Positions 1 to 9,044 of a DNA stretch of 64,000 nucleotides are shown here, in pieces. The position numbers and the translations under genes are program-made. The stretch's first letter is position 1. Each line of letters starts with the position of its first letter. Origin of the DNA: Methylovorus mays (GTDB lineage Bacteria > Pseudomonadota > Gammaproteobacteria > Burkholderiales > Methylophilaceae); assembly GCF_020531915.1 (NCBI RefSeq), contig NZ_JAJAVG010000005.1, forward strand, positions 1-64,000. Reading direction: 5' to 3'. The notes beneath the pieces are model-generated. The model saw only the letters and a program-made list of their open reading frames with translations, was not told the origin of the DNA and made no database searches.

Positions 1-122
1 TGGTCAATGATCTGGAAGCCTTCAAGCAACAGGCGGATGTGATCGTCTCCAACCGCATGGACAAGGCATTGGCCGATGTGGCTGATAAGGTGTTTACCCG
101 CGATTTGTTTGGTAGTGATTAA
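1..122 (+). CDS. ugd: UDP-glucose 6-dehydrogenase, C-terminal fragment
   Basis: Only the last 39 codons lie in the window; the gene starts upstream of base 1 and ends with TAA at 120-122. The tail contains [17 protein letters not shown] and ends TRDLFGSD, which is the characteristic C-terminus of the short bacterial UDP-glucose/nucleotide-sugar dehydrogenases. The full enzyme oxidises UDP-glucose to UDP-glucuronate with NAD+ in the cytoplasm, supplying an acidic precursor for polysaccharides. That fits the exopolysaccharide locus beginning at 8 kb, although other genes lie between. The catalytic cysteine and NAD domain are outside the window, so substrate identity rests on the tail only. Confidence 0.75.
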   Translation, partial: VNDLEAFKQQADVIVSNRMDKALADVADKVFTRDLFGSD

Positions 123-170
123 AAGTTCCTGAAACTTACCACTCAACAAAGAAGCAATTTAATACTTAGA

Positions 171-1658
171 ATGTTACAAATGACAAAGTCAAAAATGTGG
201 AAAAGAGCAGTAATTACGATCATTGTTTTGCTATTAACGATATCGAGTACATATTGGGTATCATCACACTTCGAAAAGGAATCCCAAAATCCGAGCAACG
301 AATTATTGGCCCCATTCCAACAGCCATCATCAAACAACACCTTCTCGGATTACAAGCATCTATTTGAGTATTTCTTAAACGGATTTATCGCCCACAAAAG
401 TGTAGGTTATTCAAGAGCCTACTATAACGGCGATCCAATGGTACAAGGCCCTGAGATGGCCAGTCTGGAGGGGTTTACAAGAACTGCGCCTTTATTTGCC
501 GCCTGGATATACGGTCAGCATGGCACACAATACACCTTGAAAAATGGGCATTCCATAGACTTGGTTAATTTGCTGAGGACCGGCATTTTAAACGGGACAA
601 ACCCTGAGCATGCCGAATACTGGGGAGCTATCCATGACCATCAACAATCCATTGTTGAAGCTGCTGATGTAGCTCTAGTGTTGTGGTTAACGAGAGAATA
701 TATCTGGGCTACCTTAGAAGAAAAACAAAAAAACAACATTACAGCATGGCTGCGGCAAGTGAACGGCAAAAAAATCCCAGACAGCAACTGGCACTTATTT
801 GTCATCCAAGTGAATGTAGTACTAGCCTCTCTTGGTCAACCATACGATGCAGAAGTCATACAAAACAGCTATCAGCGGATCAAATCTTTCTATGTAGGTG
901 ATGGCTGGTTCAAAGATGGCGATGCGGAAGATCGCAGCACATATGATTTCTATAATGCATGGGCATTTCATTACCATCTCCAATGGATCAATAAAATCCA
1001 CCCCACACTGGATGAGACATTTATACGTGAGAGCCTGCAGGCATTCTTAAGCAACTATCAATATCTGATTGGCACTCAAGGCATACCCATCATGGGGCGC
1101 AGTGCGTGCTATCGCTTAGCCGCCTCGGCCCCACTTATTTTCGGCCAATCCATTGATCAACAATCCATTTCAAGTGGCGTTGCCAAGCGCTCGCTTGACG
1201 CCACTTGGCAATATTTTATTCAACAAGGTGCTTTGAGTGATGGGAATATTACACAAGGTTACTGTGGAAAAGACACCAAAATACTGGAACCATATTCCGG
1301 CCCGGCAAGTTGCTTATGGTCTTTGAGATCATTGATTGTGGCTTTTTCTCAGCCTATCGATAATGCGTTCTGGCAATCCCAACCGCAGTTATTGCCCATT
1401 GAGATTAGTGACTATAAAAAAACCATTCCTGCCATTGGGTGGACAGTAATAGGAAACAAGAAAAACGCTGATATTACGATACAAGTAGCGGCAAATAGCT
1501 TGGATAAAACTAAGCTGACTTTAAAAGAAATAGGCTTTTACGATCGTATGATGGAAATAATTACTCAAAAATCAAGAAGGCCCAAAAATTATGAGGTCAA
1601 ATATAATTTGAAAGAGTACTCATCCTCAGAGCCTTACTGCAAATGCAGAAAAATGTAA
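171..1658 (+). CDS. DUF2264-like protein with N-terminal membrane anchor
   Basis: A 495-residue protein with one hydrophobic segment at about residues 12-30 (AVITIIVLLLTISSTYWV) preceded by lysines, so it is probably exported or anchored in the inner membrane. The body resembles the DUF2264 family: an early SLEGFTRTAPLFAAW block near residue 98, SNWHLFVIQVNVVLASLG near 205, and FYVGDGWFKDGDAEDRSTYDFYNAW near 240 (quoted here in part of the family pattern). These are alpha/alpha-barrel proteins, probably acting on carbohydrate, but their reaction is unproven. DUF2264 proteins are often longer, so the C-terminus here may be short. Base composition is visibly richer in A+T than the flanking genes, suggesting horizontal acquisition. 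No good ribosome-binding site is seen; a second in-frame ATG lies at 180. Confidence 0.55.
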   Translation: MLQMTKSKMWKRAVITIIVLLLTISSTYWVSSHFEKESQNPSNELLAPFQQPSSNNTFSDYKHLFEYFLNGFIAHKSVGYSRAYYNGDPMVQGPEMASLEGFTRTAPLFAAWIYGQHGTQYTLKNGHSIDLVNLLRTGILNGTNPEHAEYWGAIHDHQQSIVEAADVALVLWLTREYIWATLEEKQKNNITAWLRQVNGKKIPDSNWHLFVIQVNVVLASLGQPYDAEVIQNSYQRIKSFYVGDGWFKDGDAEDRSTYDFYNAWAFHYHLQWINKIHPTLDETFIRESLQAFLSNYQYLIGTQGIPIMGRSACYRLAASAPLIFGQSIDQQSISSGVAKRSLDATWQYFIQQGALSDGNITQGYCGKDTKILEPYSGPASCLWSLRSLIVAFSQPIDNAFWQSQPQLLPIEISDYKKTIPAIGWTVIGNKKNADITIQVAANSLDKTKLTLKEIGFYDRMMEIITQKSRRPKNYEVKYNLKEYSSSEPYCKCRKM

Positions 1659-1723
1659 GGCACTGAATTACTATAATTTCTGAAATACTGTCAGCGTTTT
1701 TTCATGTTCTTCGTTATGCTTGT

Positions 1724-3580
1724 ATGAGTAATTCAAACGGTCTTTCTAGATTAATTTGCCTCGTTTCAATTCTTGCTAATTCCCATGCTCAAGGAGCAGC
1801 CCATTCCCTGGACAGGGAGTGGGCAAGCCCCAGAAAAGATAATTTCAATCAAGGATATAGCAGACTCGAGCAGATTAATGCGAGTACCGTCGACAAGCTC
1901 AAACTCGCCTGGACCTTCTCCACCGGCATCACCCGCGGCCATGAGGGCTCTCCCTTGGTCGTCGGGGATATCCTCTATGTACATACCGCTTTTCCCAATA
2001 ACGTCTACGCGCTGGACTTGAATCACAACCAGAAAATCCTCTGGTCTTACTTTCCCAAGCAATCCGATGATGTACAGGCCATCCTCTGCTGCGACAACGT
2101 GAGTCGGGGGCTGGCTTATGGCGATGGCAAGATTTTCCTGCAGCAGAACAATGGCATGCTGGTCGCGCTGGATAGTCACACGGGGCAAAAGGTATGGGAT
2201 AAGCAAGTCAACGACCCCAGGACTGGGGCAACCAATACCAATGCGCCCTATGTGTTCAAAGATAAAGTACTGACGGGTTGTAGCGGCGGCGAATTTGGTG
2301 TGCGCTGTTTTCTGGCGGCGTATGCCATCAAGGATGGGCATGAAGTCTGGAAGGCTTACAGCATGGGCCCGGACGAAGATGTACGCATTGGGCCCGATTT
2401 CAACCAGGCCAATCCACATTACAGCGCCCTCTCCGTTTATGAGGATGTGAATGGCGGAAATAAGGAAGGTGGTGCTTTTAAGGCGTTAAGCAAAGACCGT
2501 CTGGTATTCCCGGAAAAGGATCTGGGCGTGCGCACCTGGCTGAAACCGCAAGCTGCGGGGAATGGCTGGGAGCATGGCGGCGGACCGGTGTGGGGATGGT
2601 TTTCGTATGACCCTGCGCTCAATCTGGTGTACTACGGCACTGGCAATCCTTCGGTATGGAACCCGGATGTGCGGCCTGGCGATAACAAATGGGCGATGAC
2701 CCTGTTTGCCCGTGACCTGGATACTGGCATGGCGAAGTGGGGCTACCAGCTCACCCCGCATGATGAGTGGGATTACGACAGTGTGAATGAAGTCATTTTA
2801 TGGGATCACGGCAAGCAAAAGCTCGCCACGCATTTTGACCGCAATGGCTTTGCCTACACGCTGGATAGGCGTGATGGCACGCTACTGGTCGCCGCCAAAA
2901 TGCATCCCTTCGTGAACTGGGCAACGCATGTGGATCTCGCCACTGGCGTGCCACAGAAAGACCCGCGCTACTCCACCCATGAGGATCAGGAAACGACCAA
3001 TATCTGCCCGGCTGCACTTGGCACCAAAGATGAGCAACCAGCGGCTTACTCTCCCAAAACCGGGCTGTTTTATGTGCCGCTCAACCATCTTTGCATGCGC
3101 TATGAAGCCGTCGAGGCGAAGTATGTCGCCGGGCAACCCTGGGCAGGCGCCAGCCTGACCATGTTTCCCGGGCCCGATGGCGTCATGGGTGGCTTCATGG
3201 CATGGGATGGACTGAAAGGTCAGGCCAAATGGTACATCCGTGAGCCCTACCCGGTATGGGGTGGTGCGCTGGCCACTGCCAGCAATCTGGTATTTTATGG
3301 CACGCTGGATCGCTGGTTCAAAGCGCTGGATGCCCGCAATGGCAAGCTGTTGTGGCAATTCCAGGTGGGATCCGGCGTGGTAGGAAATGCGATGACGTAT
3401 GCGCACCATGGCAAGCAATATATAGGGGTATATTCCGGCATAGGCGGCTGGGCGGGCATTGCACTTAATCAAGGACTGACCCAGGAGTCAGACGGCGCAG
3501 GAACAGCTGGCGCTTTCAGGGATCTCGCGAAATACAACGCCGCGCCCGGCGGAGGCGCGCTGAATGTTTTTGGGCTTTAA
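1724..3580 (+). CDS. xoxF: PQQ-dependent alcohol/methanol dehydrogenase, lanthanide (XoxF) type
   Basis: A 618-residue periplasmic quinoprotein of the eight-bladed beta-propeller family, with a signal peptide in the first 25 residues ending near SHAQGA. It would oxidise methanol or other primary alcohols and pass electrons to a cytochrome c. Visible hallmarks are the adjacent cysteines C122-C123 that form the vicinal disulfide over PQQ, a GCSGGEFGVRC block, YGTGNPSVWNPD, and TPHDEWDYDSVNE. In the last, D350 is the catalytic aspartate and D352, two residues on, is the extra aspartate that marks lanthanide-dependent XoxF; calcium MxaF enzymes have alanine there. No xoxG cytochrome, xoxJ or PQQ genes are adjacent. 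The stop overlaps that of the convergent DUF1993 gene. The start is uncertain because no Shine-Dalgarno is evident. Confidence 0.85.
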   Translation: MSNSNGLSRLICLVSILANSHAQGAAHSLDREWASPRKDNFNQGYSRLEQINASTVDKLKLAWTFSTGITRGHEGSPLVVGDILYVHTAFPNNVYALDLNHNQKILWSYFPKQSDDVQAILCCDNVSRGLAYGDGKIFLQQNNGMLVALDSHTGQKVWDKQVNDPRTGATNTNAPYVFKDKVLTGCSGGEFGVRCFLAAYAIKDGHEVWKAYSMGPDEDVRIGPDFNQANPHYSALSVYEDVNGGNKEGGAFKALSKDRLVFPEKDLGVRTWLKPQAAGNGWEHGGGPVWGWFSYDPALNLVYYGTGNPSVWNPDVRPGDNKWAMTLFARDLDTGMAKWGYQLTPHDEWDYDSVNEVILWDHGKQKLATHFDRNGFAYTLDRRDGTLLVAAKMHPFVNWATHVDLATGVPQKDPRYSTHEDQETTNICPAALGTKDEQPAAYSPKTGLFYVPLNHLCMRYEAVEAKYVAGQPWAGASLTMFPGPDGVMGGFMAWDGLKGQAKWYIREPYPVWGGALATASNLVFYGTLDRWFKALDARNGKLLWQFQVGSGVVGNAMTYAHHGKQYIGVYSGIGGWAGIALNQGLTQESDGAGTAGAFRDLAKYNAAPGGGALNVFGL

Positions 3581-4089
3581 CTCAACAAATTACCCAGATA
3601 GTCGGTTTTGCCCAACTCCACCCCGTTGTGTCTCAAAATGCCGTAGGCCGTCGTCATGTGGAAATAAAAATTGGGGATCACAAACGTGAAAAGATAGGCC
3701 TGCGCAGTAAAGGTCACCTCACGTCCACGCAACTTCAGCTGAATTTCCCGCTGTGCCGCCGCCTCCATGTGCTGAGGTTTTACCGTCTCTATAAACGCGA
3801 TGGTTTTGGCAATGCGCTGTTGCAACTCGTCAAACGTGCTCTCCGTATCTTCAAAAGCAGGAATCTCAATCCCTGCCAGCCGGGCGGCACATCCCTTTGC
3901 GGTATCGGTCGCGATCTGGATTTGCCGCGACAAGGGAAACATATCCGGCGCTAACCGCGAGCCAATCAGAACGGCTGGATCAATACCGCGAGCCTGAGCG
4001 TAAGTCTCGGCTTTTGCCAGTATGGCACTCAGGTTATGGAGTCCACGCACAAACAAAGGGATAGATGCATCATAAAAATTGAAGGACAT
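3577..4089 (-). CDS. DUF1993 family protein
   Basis: A 170-residue soluble protein starting MSFNFYDASIPLFVRGLHNLS, the typical N-terminus of DUF1993 proteins, helical DinB-like proteins of unknown function. I chose the ATG at 4089 because family members start there and a GGA lies about ten bases upstream. The open frame continues upstream to 4173, but that extra sequence resembles nothing in the family. Later blocks include LRGREVTFTAQAYLFTFVIPNFYFHM and HNGVELGKTDYLG (partial quotation), the conserved C-terminal part. Its stop codon overlaps the xoxF stop in a TTAA, so the two genes converge. No function is assigned. Confidence 0.75.
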   Translation of the reverse strand: MSFNFYDASIPLFVRGLHNLSAILAKAETYAQARGIDPAVLIGSRLAPDMFPLSRQIQIATDTAKGCAARLAGIEIPAFEDTESTFDELQQRIAKTIAFIETVKPQHMEAAAQREIQLKLRGREVTFTAQAYLFTFVIPNFYFHMTTAYGILRHNGVELGKTDYLGNLLS

Positions 4090-4212
4090 GATATTTTCCA
4101 ATCTGAAGAAGATAAAGAGTTGGCCTATGCAGACCGTGCCCCATAACATAGACGCTTGTGTGGAGCTCAGCAAGCCAAGGTCTCAATTTAAAAACACATC
4201 ATCAAACAGCTT

Positions 4213-4232
4213 CCTGGCGCACATGCGCCAGG
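4213..4232. repeat. Perfect inverted repeat upstream of arsC
   Basis: CCTGGCGC at 4213-4220 and GCGCCAGG at 4225-4232 form an 8-bp perfect stem around ACAT. It lies in the spacer between the divergent DUF1993 and arsC genes, 66 bases before the arsC start. It could be an operator or a leader hairpin; no T-tract follows, so it is not a terminator. Confidence 0.45.
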
Positions 4233-4297
4233 CAGGCAGACTTGCCGAACAACATAAGCTTGTATACCCTCAGCATCTCATTTTGGGAACCAAGACC

Positions 4298-4672
4298 ATG
4301 TCAGACATCACGATTTATCACAACCCTCGCTGCAGTAAATCCCGCGAGACACTTGAGCTTATTCTGCAAAGCGGACAAGAGCCCACCATTATTGAATATT
4401 TAAAGTCGCCGCCAGATCGGGCTACGCTTGAGAAATTACTGCGTGACGCACGATTGGAAGCCAGGGATTTGCTGCGCAGCAATGAAGATATTTATCAGCA
4501 ACTGAACCTGGGAAATCCGGATTTATCCGATGAGGCGTTACTGGATGCCATGGAGTCACATCCAGAACTGATTAATCGACCTATTGTGGTCTCACCCCTT
4601 GGTACCCGTTTGTGCAGGCCCGCTGAGAAAGTATTGGAAATACTCCCCAACGCAACCCCTCCCTTAAAGTAG
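4298..4672 (+). CDS. arsC: Arsenate reductase, glutaredoxin-coupled ArsC family
   Basis: A 124-residue cytoplasmic thioredoxin-fold protein. The N-terminus reads [15 protein letters not shown], with the catalytic cysteine at residue 12 in the HNPRCSKS signature, and [16 protein letters not shown] further on matches the conserved arsenate-binding region of the family. It would reduce arsenate to arsenite using glutathione/glutaredoxin. I chose the ATG at 4298 because it gives the standard length; the frame extends upstream to 4079 but that stretch overlaps the opposite gene and shows no family similarity. No arsenite efflux gene or ArsR regulator is adjacent, so a wider role as a Spx/ArsC-type protein cannot be excluded. 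The 3' end overlaps the mutS stop by 9 bases in convergent orientation. Confidence 0.88.
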   Translation: MSDITIYHNPRCSKSRETLELILQSGQEPTIIEYLKSPPDRATLEKLLRDARLEARDLLRSNEDIYQQLNLGNPDLSDEALLDAMESHPELINRPIVVSPLGTRLCRPAEKVLEILPNATPPLK

Positions 4673-7243
4673 CGTTTTTAATTTATACAAGGCCTCCAGC
4701 GCCTGCTTGGGCGTCAGATCATCGGGATCAAGACGCTCCAATTCGGCAAGCGCGGGGGAAATTTCGACTTGAGGCTCGGCAGCAGCCTGATGGCTGAACA
4801 TATCACCCTGTGGGCCAGCTTGTATATTCTGCTGTTCCAGTTGCACCAGCTTGCGTTTGGCTGCGTTCACGACAGACCGTGGAATACCTGCCAGCTGGGC
4901 GACCTGCAGGCCGTAACTCTGACTGGCAGGTCCCTCTTGCACAGCATGCAGGAAGACAATACCGCTGCCATGTTCCACCGCATCCAGATGCACATTGGCG
5001 GCTTGCTTAAAATCTTCGACCAACCGTGTCAGTTCAAAATAATGGGTAGCAAACAGGGTGTAGCTGCGATTGCGCTCCAGCAGTTGGCGGGCGACGGCCC
5101 AGGCCAGCGAGAGGCCGTCGAACGTGGAAGTGCCGCGCCCGATTTCATCGAGCAAGACCAGGCTGTACTCGGTAGCGTTATGCAGGATGTTGGCGGTTTC
5201 CGTCATTTCCACCATGAAGGTGGAGCGGCCGCCAGCCAGGTCATCCGAAGCGCCTATGCGGGTAAAGATGCGATCTACCTGCCCGATACGCGCAGCCTTG
5301 GCAGGGACAAAACAACCGCAATGCGCCAGCAGCACAATTAAAGCAGTCTGCCGCATATAGGTTGATTTACCGCCCATATTGGGCCCGGTAATCAGCAGCA
5401 ACTGCCGGTAAGGCGTGAGCTGCACATCGTTGGCGATAAAGGGTTGTGCCAGTTGTTCCACTACCGGATGTCGGCCTGCCGTAATCTGGATGCCCGCTTC
5501 TGCGCTAAATTCAGGTTGCACATAGTTCAGTGCCTGGGCACGCTCGGCAAAAGTGGCGATGACATCGAGCTGAGCCACGGCGTGGGCATTGGCCTGCAAG
5601 GCTTGAATATAAGGCGCAAGTGCCTCCAGCAGCGCTTCATACAAGGCTTTTTCGCGTGCCAGCGCACGCTCATTGGCAGAGAGCACCTTGTCTTCAAACG
5701 TCTTGAGCTCTGGCGTAATAAAACGCTCGGCATTTTTGAGCGTCTGTCGGCGGCGGTATTCAGGGGGGGCATGCTCGGCCTGCGCGCGGCTGATTTCAAT
5801 GTAAAAGCCATGCACGCTGTTGTATTCCACCTTGAGGTTGGCTAGGCCGGTGCGGGCGCGTTCTTCTGCTTCAAACTTGAGTAAAAATTCCCCGCAATTG
5901 CTTTGTATCCCACGCAGCTCATCCAGCTCGGCATCATACCCATCGGCGATGACACCACCTTCGCGCAGCACGGATGAGGGCTCGGGACGTATGGCCGCAG
6001 CGAGCAAGGATGTCACGTCCGCGGGCGGCTGTAGCAAGGCCATCGCCTGCTGCAAAAGCGCTGATGGCAAGCCGGCCAGCGATTGTTGAAGTTCAGGCAA
6101 TTGCTGCAAGCTATCGCGCAAACCGGAAAGATCGCGTGGGCGGGCGCTTTTCAAGGCCACGCGCGCGGTAATGCGCTCGATATCGCCAATATTATTGAGC
6201 AAACGCCGGGGTGCTTGCAGGGCATCGCCCTCCAATAGCGCAGCGACGGCCTCCAGGCGTGCCTGTATCGCCGCATGATCGCGCAAAGGGTGATGGAGCC
6301 AGTGCCGTAGCAAGCGTGCACCCATGGCGGTGCGGCTAGTATTCAGCAGCGAATAGAGAGTGGGCGCTGGTTCGCCGCGCAGGGTTTGGTCTATTTCAAG
6401 ATTGCGGCGGCTGGCGGCATCGAACTGAATGTACTCACCGCTTTGCTCCACCGATAAAGCATTGATATGTGGCAGGCTGCTGCGCTGGGTGTGACGCACG
6501 TAATCCAGCAAGGCGCCTGCGGCCGAAATGGCTTGGGTCAGGTCGGCAGAGCCAAAGCCCGCCAAGTCATGCGTATTGAATTGCTGCGTCAGCAATTGCG
6601 TCGCGGAGTCGAGATCAAATTGCCATGGCGCCAGGCGTTTTTTCGGGCATTTCAGCGCTTCAATGCTGGGGTGCTGGTAGCCATCGGCCAGCAGCAATTC
6701 AGCGGGAGAAATACGCTCCAGCTCCTGCGCAAGCAGGCCGGGGGCAACTTCAGTGAGCACAAGCTGGCCTGCTGCCAGATTGATACGGGCCAAGCCAACA
6801 ATCCCCTCCCCGGCGGATATGGCGACCAGCAGGTTATCGCGGGTGTCGTCCAGCAATGCACTATCAGTCAAGGTGCCCGGCGTCAGGATGCGTGTGACTT
6901 GCCGCTCCACCGGGCCTTTGCTCTTGGCAGGGTCACCAATCTGCTCGCAAATCGCAACGGCCTCGCCCAGCTTGGCAAGCTTGGCCAGGTATTGTTCAGC
7001 GGCATGATAAGGCACACCGGCCATGCGGATGGGTTCGCCATTGGAAGCTCCGCGCTTGGTGAGGGTAATGCCTAACAGCCTGGCGGCTTTCTCGGCATCA
7101 TCATGGAACAATTCATAAAAATCGCCCATGCGATAAAACAGCAACATGTCAGGATATTGCGCCTTGATCCCCAGATATTGGCGCATCATGGGCGTATGAT
7201 TCTCGGCAGATGGGCTTGGCGTATCGACAGCAGTGGTGGTCAT
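4664..7243 (-). CDS. mutS: DNA mismatch repair protein MutS
   Basis: An 859-residue protein close in length to the E. coli enzyme. The N-terminal mismatch-reading domain has the Phe-x-Glu motif within MGDFYELF, and the C-terminal ABC ATPase has Walker [10 protein letters not shown], the signature region [14 protein letters not shown] and Walker [16 protein letters not shown]. It recognises base mismatches and small loops and recruits MutL. It is a single-gene transcript divergent from the lytic transglycosylase and convergent with arsC. The extreme C-terminus contains the [14 protein letters not shown] segment typical of the tetramerisation tail. Confidence 0.97.
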   Translation of the reverse strand: MTTTAVDTPSPSAENHTPMMRQYLGIKAQYPDMLLFYRMGDFYELFHDDAEKAARLLGITLTKRGASNGEPIRMAGVPYHAAEQYLAKLAKLGEAVAICEQIGDPAKSKGPVERQVTRILTPGTLTDSALLDDTRDNLLVAISAGEGIVGLARINLAAGQLVLTEVAPGLLAQELERISPAELLLADGYQHPSIEALKCPKKRLAPWQFDLDSATQLLTQQFNTHDLAGFGSADLTQAISAAGALLDYVRHTQRSSLPHINALSVEQSGEYIQFDAASRRNLEIDQTLRGEPAPTLYSLLNTSRTAMGARLLRHWLHHPLRDHAAIQARLEAVAALLEGDALQAPRRLLNNIGDIERITARVALKSARPRDLSGLRDSLQQLPELQQSLAGLPSALLQQAMALLQPPADVTSLLAAAIRPEPSSVLREGGVIADGYDAELDELRGIQSNCGEFLLKFEAEERARTGLANLKVEYNSVHGFYIEISRAQAEHAPPEYRRRQTLKNAERFITPELKTFEDKVLSANERALAREKALYEALLEALAPYIQALQANAHAVAQLDVIATFAERAQALNYVQPEFSAEAGIQITAGRHPVVEQLAQPFIANDVQLTPYRQLLLITGPNMGGKSTYMRQTALIVLLAHCGCFVPAKAARIGQVDRIFTRIGASDDLAGGRSTFMVEMTETANILHNATEYSLVLLDEIGRGTSTFDGLSLAWAVARQLLERNRSYTLFATHYFELTRLVEDFKQAANVHLDAVEHGSGIVFLHAVQEGPASQSYGLQVAQLAGIPRSVVNAAKRKLVQLEQQNIQAGPQGDMFSHQAAAEPQVEISPALAELERLDPDDLTPKQALEALYKLKTLL

Positions 7244-7346
7244 GGGTTGAGCAGTGATTCCGTAGCGGAGTTAGTGCGCTGTTAAAGCCGCATTTTCTTG
7301 TTAACATGCAAAGCATGCTCTCTGAACTGGCAATATTTTAAATCTT

Positions 7347-8015
7347 ATGCAGTTTATTTGCAGATTAAACATGGCGGTTTCCGCCCTTTTTATCTCTGCC
7401 CTGCCTGTGGCATGGGCAGGCGAAGGTGCGTCACATGAGCCCATCGCCTGTGGCGCGACGACCCCCTATCAATTGCAGCCCTCTGCCGATGCACTGGCCC
7501 AACAGCGTCAAACGCTCTCCGCCAAGCCACATGCCAAATCCATCCTCTCCGCCGCTCGCAGTTCCGGGCTGGATCCATGCCTGGTACATGCCTTGATCTC
7601 GGTGGAGTCTGGCTATCGGCAGGATGCCATCTCCAGCAAAGGCGCCATGGGCTTGATGCAGGTATTGCCCGAAACCGGCAATCGGTTTGGTGTAAAAAAT
7701 AGTGCAAGCTCGGTCAGCGCCAACCTCAAGGCTGGCACGCGCTATTTCAGCCTGTTGCAGAAGAAATATCCCGGCCGGCTGGACTTGGCGATTGCAGCCT
7801 ACAATGCAGGTGAAGGCGCGGTGGAAAAATATGGTAACGAGATTCCGCCCTATGCAGAAACTCAGGCCTATGTGCCCAAGGTGATGGCGCAATATGAAAA
7901 GCTGAGCGGCAAGTCCATCAAAAAACAGCCACAAAACCAGCCCCGAAAATACATCGAGGGCACCACATTGGCGCCCTCGACCTTGAAAAGTTACCGCATG
8001 ACGTCGCAGCGGTAA
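7347..8015 (+). CDS. Lytic transglycosylase, SLT domain
   Basis: A 222-residue exported protein with a signal peptide over about residues 1-24 ending PVAWAGE. The SLT (goose-lysozyme-like) domain spans about residues 65-175: the catalytic glutamate lies in LISVESGYRQ, followed by GAMGLMQVLPET, and AAYNAGEGAV closes the fold. It would cleave the MurNAc-GlcNAc bond of peptidoglycan to form 1,6-anhydro-MurNAc in the periplasm. The C-terminal tail is lysine- and glutamine-rich and low in complexity. It is monocistronic, divergent from mutS, and its end nearly abuts the convergent galU. Which E. coli-type paralogue it matches cannot be told. Confidence 0.88.
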   Translation: MQFICRLNMAVSALFISALPVAWAGEGASHEPIACGATTPYQLQPSADALAQQRQTLSAKPHAKSILSAARSSGLDPCLVHALISVESGYRQDAISSKGAMGLMQVLPETGNRFGVKNSASSVSANLKAGTRYFSLLQKKYPGRLDLAIAAYNAGEGAVEKYGNEIPPYAETQAYVPKVMAQYEKLSGKSIKKQPQNQPRKYIEGTTLAPSTLKSYRMTSQR

Positions 8016-8024
8016 GCTATCGCA

Positions 8025-8924
8025 TTACTTCTTTTTGCCAACCAAGCCTTCAGCGGCAATGGCTTCCAGCAGGGCACGCAAATCCTTACCGCACTCAGGG
8101 TGCTTCAGACCCAGGCGCACAGTCGCTTCCAGGAAACCAGACTTGGAGCCGCAATCGTAACGCGTACCTTCAAAACGGTACGCCAGAATCTGCTCTTCGC
8201 TCAGCAGGCTGGCAATCGCATCAGTCAATTGCAGCTCGCCACCGGAACCGGCTTGCAAGTTTTCCAGATGGTGGAAAATACGAGGCGTCAGGATATAACG
8301 GCCCACCACACCCAGGTTGGAAGGCGCTTCTTCTGGCTTTGGTTTTTCCACGATACCCGCCACCTGCTCAATACCATTGCTCATCGGGTGGGTTGCGACA
8401 ATGCCGTAGCTCTTGGTTTGATCGCGCGGCACTTCCTGCACGCCCAGCAAGGAGCAACGGTAATACTGGTAGGCATCCACCATTTGTTTGACCACAGGCA
8501 CTTTGGCATCAATCAAGTCATCGGCCAGAATCACGGCAAATGGATCATCATTCACCACAGGCTTTGCCAGCTTAACCGCATGGCCCAGGCCCAGCGCCTG
8601 ATTTTGACGGATATAGATGCAGTTCACATTCTTGGGAACAATATTCTGTACAACGGAAAGCAATTGCTTCTTGCCGTTACGCTCCAGCTCATTCTCAAGC
8701 TCATAGGCCATATCGAAGTGATCAGAGATGGAGCGCTTGTTACGGCCAGTAATGAAAATAAGGTCGGTGATGCCGGCAGCAACAGCTTCTTCCACCGCAT
8801 ATTGAATCAATGGCTTGTCGACGACAGGCAACATTTCCTTGGGATTGGCTTTGGTAGCCGGCAGAAAACGCGTACCCAGGCCCGCGACCGGGAAGACTGC
8901 CTTAGTGACATTTTTTTGACGCAT
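8025..8924 (-). CDS. galU: UTP--glucose-1-phosphate uridylyltransferase
   Basis: A 299-residue cytoplasmic nucleotidyltransferase with the N-terminal signature [20 protein letters not shown], the phosphate-binding glycine loop, plus [11 protein letters not shown] and [20 protein letters not shown] (quoted in part). It makes UDP-glucose from UTP and glucose 1-phosphate, the donor for glucosyl residues and the substrate of Ugd and GalE. Together with galE and manC it forms the sugar-nucleotide supply module at the distal end of the exopolysaccharide locus. It lies 120 bases behind galE, with a hairpin in that spacer, so it may be partly separately regulated. Confidence 0.96.
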   Translation of the reverse strand: MRQKNVTKAVFPVAGLGTRFLPATKANPKEMLPVVDKPLIQYAVEEAVAAGITDLIFITGRNKRSISDHFDMAYELENELERNGKKQLLSVVQNIVPKNVNCIYIRQNQALGLGHAVKLAKPVVNDDPFAVILADDLIDAKVPVVKQMVDAYQYYRCSLLGVQEVPRDQTKSYGIVATHPMSNGIEQVAGIVEKPKPEEAPSNLGVVGRYILTPRIFHHLENLQAGSGGELQLTDAIASLLSEEQILAYRFEGTRYDCGSKSGFLEATVRLGLKHPECGKDLRALLEAIAAEGLVGKKK

Positions 8925-8949
8925 TTGAGTTTAATCTCCCAACAGGTTG

Positions 8950-8979
8950 GATGATCGCTGAAAAGGGGTTGCGATCATC
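8950..8979 (-). repeat. Hairpin between galE and galU
   Basis: GATGATCGC (8950-8958) and GCGATCATC (8971-8979) form a perfect 9-bp stem with a 12-base loop. The minus-strand transcript would contain it after the galE stop and 26 bases before the galU start. No U-tract follows, so it is more likely an RNA-processing or operator element than a terminator. Confidence 0.5.
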
Positions 8980-9044
8980 GTGATAAAAATCATTAATGTA
9001 ATGTACACCAATGACCGAAATATTAAATAGCCCTTAAGGACCAA

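Noticed and set aside
4079-4297. Longer N-terminus for arsC
   Set aside because: The extra 73 codons do not resemble ArsC and overlap the opposite gene's start; the ATG at 4298 gives the standard HNPRCSKS start.
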